A DNA stretch of 64,000 bases from Peromyscus leucopus (Eukaryota > Chordata > Mammalia > Rodentia > Cricetidae). Below the pieces are notes generated by a model that made no database searches, was not told the DNA's origin, and saw only the letters and a program-made list of their open reading frames with translations. The stretch lies in assembly GCF_004664715.2 (NCBI RefSeq), contig NC_051066.1, forward strand, positions 77,413,147 to 77,477,146, in the 5' to 3' direction. This document shows, in pieces, positions 61,301-64,000 of this stretch. A program made the translations under genes and the position numbers. Position 1 is the first letter of the stretch. Every line of letters starts with the position of its first letter.

Positions 61301-62051
61301 GGAGAACCCAGGCCTGTTACAGACCATCCTGGAAGACATTGGCTTCCTATCCATCCAAACAGGAACTTTATTCTCCTGCTACCTGCTTCAGAGAGCTTTA
61401 ACCTTGCTGGCTTTAGCCCTAAGACAGGAGTAAAGGTATGTTTGCAGCCCAGCTTTCTCTCTTCCCTTTGTGCCTCCATACATTTCTCTGAGCCATAAGA
61501 GAATTACATCTACTTTCTCTTTTCATATGTTCCTGAGGTTTTCCATGAGTAATCTCCTGTCCTTCACATAACCCTTCTTTTTGTCTTCATGGCTTCATCA
61601 AGGGGCAATGGATTGATTACAAGTTACATTTGGGGATTTAAACAAAGACACATTTATTCTCATGCAGTGTTGGTAGGTTGGGAATTGGAGAGTGGTTTAA
61701 TCTGAGGTAGGAGTCACCAGCAGCTTTGCTGAGGCTGGAGGATTGATTCTTCAGATAGTCATGACGTTATTTTTTTTAAAAAAAAAAACTGTGTTTTAAG
61801 AAAGCTAGGATCTCAAAAAGTATGGTGGGAGTTAGGTCAAGGAGATCTGGACTCAAGGTCCTGTCTTCCCATTTCCTTCTGATTGGTATGATGGATAACT
61901 CAGAGAATGACTTATTTTATTTTAGCTCATGGTACCAGAGGGTTCAATCCATGATCATTTGGTTCTATTGCTTTGAGTTCATAGTGGTATAATACATCAT
62001 GGAAGGAGTACACCGTGGAGAAAAATGCCCCCTCATGATGGAAACTGGAGA

Positions 62052-62060
62052 TACAGAGAT

Positions 62061-62139
<79 letters not shown>
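62052..62139. repeat. (GA)n polypurine microsatellite
   Basis: About 85 bases of GA repeats with a few 'gaag' and 'gagga' interruptions. Confidence 0.95.
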
Positions 62140-62141
<2 letters not shown>

Positions 62142-63039
62142 AGAGTTCACATAGCTCCTTCAGGGTAAAGCCTATGTTGTTCATCTCAGGTACATTGTCA
62201 TAGGACAGGAAAGCTGACTAAACCTATGTTGTATTATTTGGCTCCTATAATACTGGGCAGGGCTTGAGTAGTCATCTGTGCACAGCTCACAAAGCTTCTG
62301 CACCTGCCTCAGTGGGCATTTCGCACATGGGCACCTATTCTTACATGTCTATTACCTGTCTGTTTCGATTCCTGATCTGAACCCCCATCCCCAACCAACC
62401 TAGACCATCGTTTTCCACACCTTTTCTATACCCTCTTTACTGTACAGTGTCATCTACAAGGTTTAGGAGGCAAGTGACACTTATAAGGCCCATGAAATTT
62501 ACAAGATGTGCAATGCACCCCTCCCTTTCACCACCCCAGGTTGTAAAAGCAGGAACAATTGCTGGGAGGGGAAATCTGAGACCCACCGAGACTCCTGTAA
62601 GTTGTTCTGTGAGTTCCAGAGATCCAGCTTTCCTGAATCACCGCCAATGCTGGGGTGAGCTTTCTGCTAATGCTGCTGCCCATGAGTCACTTACGTTCCT
62701 GTTGGCAGTTCCTTACCCAGGCTCCTGTGAAGTAGCTGCAGTCAACTCGCTGGTTCACTAGGCCAGACTTGGTGGGCTAGTTTCTCTCGTTTGCTATCGT
62801 GCCCTATCTGAGGTGAATAGACACTAGGTCATGGCTTCCTGTGACGTCACACAACTCCACTGCAAGGCGCTTGGTTCGTGGTTTCATGGCCACAGGCTTC
62901 TCCAGCAGTGTTAGCACTGCCCTTGTAGACTTAAGTACTCATTCACTTTGTAAACTGAAGTTCCCAGAAAACACAGAAAAATATTAATTAAATATTCTAC
63001 AAGGCCAAGTGAGTGAAAATCACAATCATAGAGTTAAAC

Positions 63040-63446
63040 TGTTGCAGGCCAAAGCCAATGACCTTGAGCTATTTTTTGCCCACCTCTGTGTTTGACCTGA
63101 CATCCCTGTAACTAGCATAACCTTTAAAATGTATTTTTAGCAAACAACTATCTTCCCCCAATCCAAAAGCTGTCATTAGATGGCATCTGAAACCTATAGC
63201 AGAGTTTCCCTGCTTGCCTGTGACCCACCCATTGGTGAACCCCAGCAAAGTATTTGGGAAGTGCCTTGATTTATAACTTTTTTGCTTTGTAAGTAATAAA
63301 CTATCTCATAATAGCTTCCACAGTGAAAGATGTCTTTGGGGGTAACCTTCATCCATGCACCCAGCCATCGTCACTCATACTTGACTTAAGAATAAACCAT
63401 CTCTTGCCTCCTTTGAGGTACCAGCCCTGTCTCTGCATCCACAACA
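63040..63446 (+). mobile_element. Possible solo LTR (retroviral type), unassigned
   Basis: The candidate starts TGTTGCAGGCC and contains a 'gccaatgac' CCAAT-like motif. A 'gatttataac' TATA-like motif lies near 63270. AATAAA signals are near 63295 and 63392, and an end candidate is 'ccacaaca'. The flanks ttaaac and ctaaga are only weakly alike. The boundaries are tentative. Confidence 0.35.
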
Positions 63447-64000
63447 CTAAGACCCAAGTCAGGATAGGAGGCTCAGCTACACGCCTGTTCCTTGGCCATA
63501 TCTGACTGCTTTGGAATGCTCTCCATGCCCGGTGTGGAATTCTCCAGTAGAGCTCGAAGGCTGAGAGGTTTCCTATAAGGTGGACATTTGGCATTTCATC
63601 GATCAGAGGTTTTTCTAAGAACCAGAACCCCCGAGAGTCACCTAAAATGAGGGATTGTGATGGCCATATGCGGCAGTGGGCACTGCTGGAAACGGGTGTG
63701 CCAAGCTGATGCCTCTGCTCCTAGTGGTGGGTCTGAATCAACCAGGCCAGCACTCAGGAAGGAAAATGACATGCTGTCGGCAGAAGAGAGACATGCTGGG
63801 TTTTATGCAGACAAATGAAAACCTGTTTGTCTTCTGCTTACCTTAGCCTCTAAGGTGAGTGGCCTGGTGGAGGATCCAGGACTTCTTACACGGTCCAGGA
63901 TTCACAGAAGCCAGAAGGAGGTTTCTGATAGGTTCTGGAGGATCGGGACCTGGGTATTTGTTGCAGCTGGCTGCAAGGTGAACTTCAAGTGACACGGGAT

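Larger units (their letters stand above)
59861..64000. other. 3' flank of PAMR1, no gene recognised
   Basis: No conserved exon or CpG-island-like stretch is seen. In human, PAMR1 is followed in the same orientation by SLC1A2, but I see none of its exons here, so that gene would start beyond the window. Contents are a B3 with (TG)n (60480-60690), a TATA-plus-donor arrangement (61289-61435), (GA)n (62052-62139) and an LTR-like stretch (63040-63446). Confidence 0.7.

Noticed and set aside
59861..64000. First exon of SLC1A2, the expected neighbour
   Set aside because: No CpG-rich promoter and no recognisable SLC1A2 coding sequence is visible. It probably starts beyond the window.

Overview
The window is mammalian genomic DNA, most probably from a cricetid rodent (hamster, vole or deer-mouse group). 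It carries long introns with GT-AG splice sites and many rodent SINEs (B1, B2/B3, B4). The B1 copies read 'gctttgcgcctttcctggaact', a variant I associate with cricetids rather than with mouse or rat. The species call is an inference from repeats only.

One protein-coding gene is present: PAMR1 (peptidase domain containing associated with muscle regeneration 1, also called RAMP), on the + strand. Exons 2 to 11 lie at 995-1171, 8240-8368, 24638-24752, 26401-26618, 30482-30589, 50208-50420, 52100-52166, 55190-55422, 56647-56939 and 58776-59312 (stop). Exon 1, with the start codon and signal peptide, is upstream of the window. The coding part here is 2090 bases. With one base borrowed from exon 1 this gives 696 residues plus stop, matching residues 25-720 of the 720-residue family protein, so no coding exon of the main isoform is missing downstream of exon 1. 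Domains in order: Cys-rich N-terminal region, CUB, EGF-like, Sushi 1, linker plus an elongated Sushi 2, and a trypsin-like domain whose catalytic Ser is Thr. The 3' UTR ends near a polyadenylation signal at 59832-59837.

Everything else is intron or 3'-flanking DNA. Introns 1-3 (1-24637) hold SINEs, microsatellites, an antisense L1 fragment with a nested B1, a hAT-type MITE, an 88-bp tandem duplication and the first of three copies of a ~480-bp LTR-like element. Introns 4-6 (24753-50207) hold the other two copies, one ending 56 bp before the EGF exon, and a second MITE with perfect terminal inverted repeats. Introns 7-10 hold MIR, B4 and B1 elements, a G-rich polypurine tract just upstream of exon 9, and a 3 x 30-bp minisatellite. 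The 3' flank (about 59860-64000) has no recognisable gene. It holds a TATA-plus-donor arrangement near 61.3 kb and an LTR-like stretch near 63.0-63.4 kb.

I found no unknown multi-gene system. The most unusual material is the LTR-like family that has absorbed B1-like sequence, its position beside a constitutive exon, and the pseudoprotease features of PAMR1.
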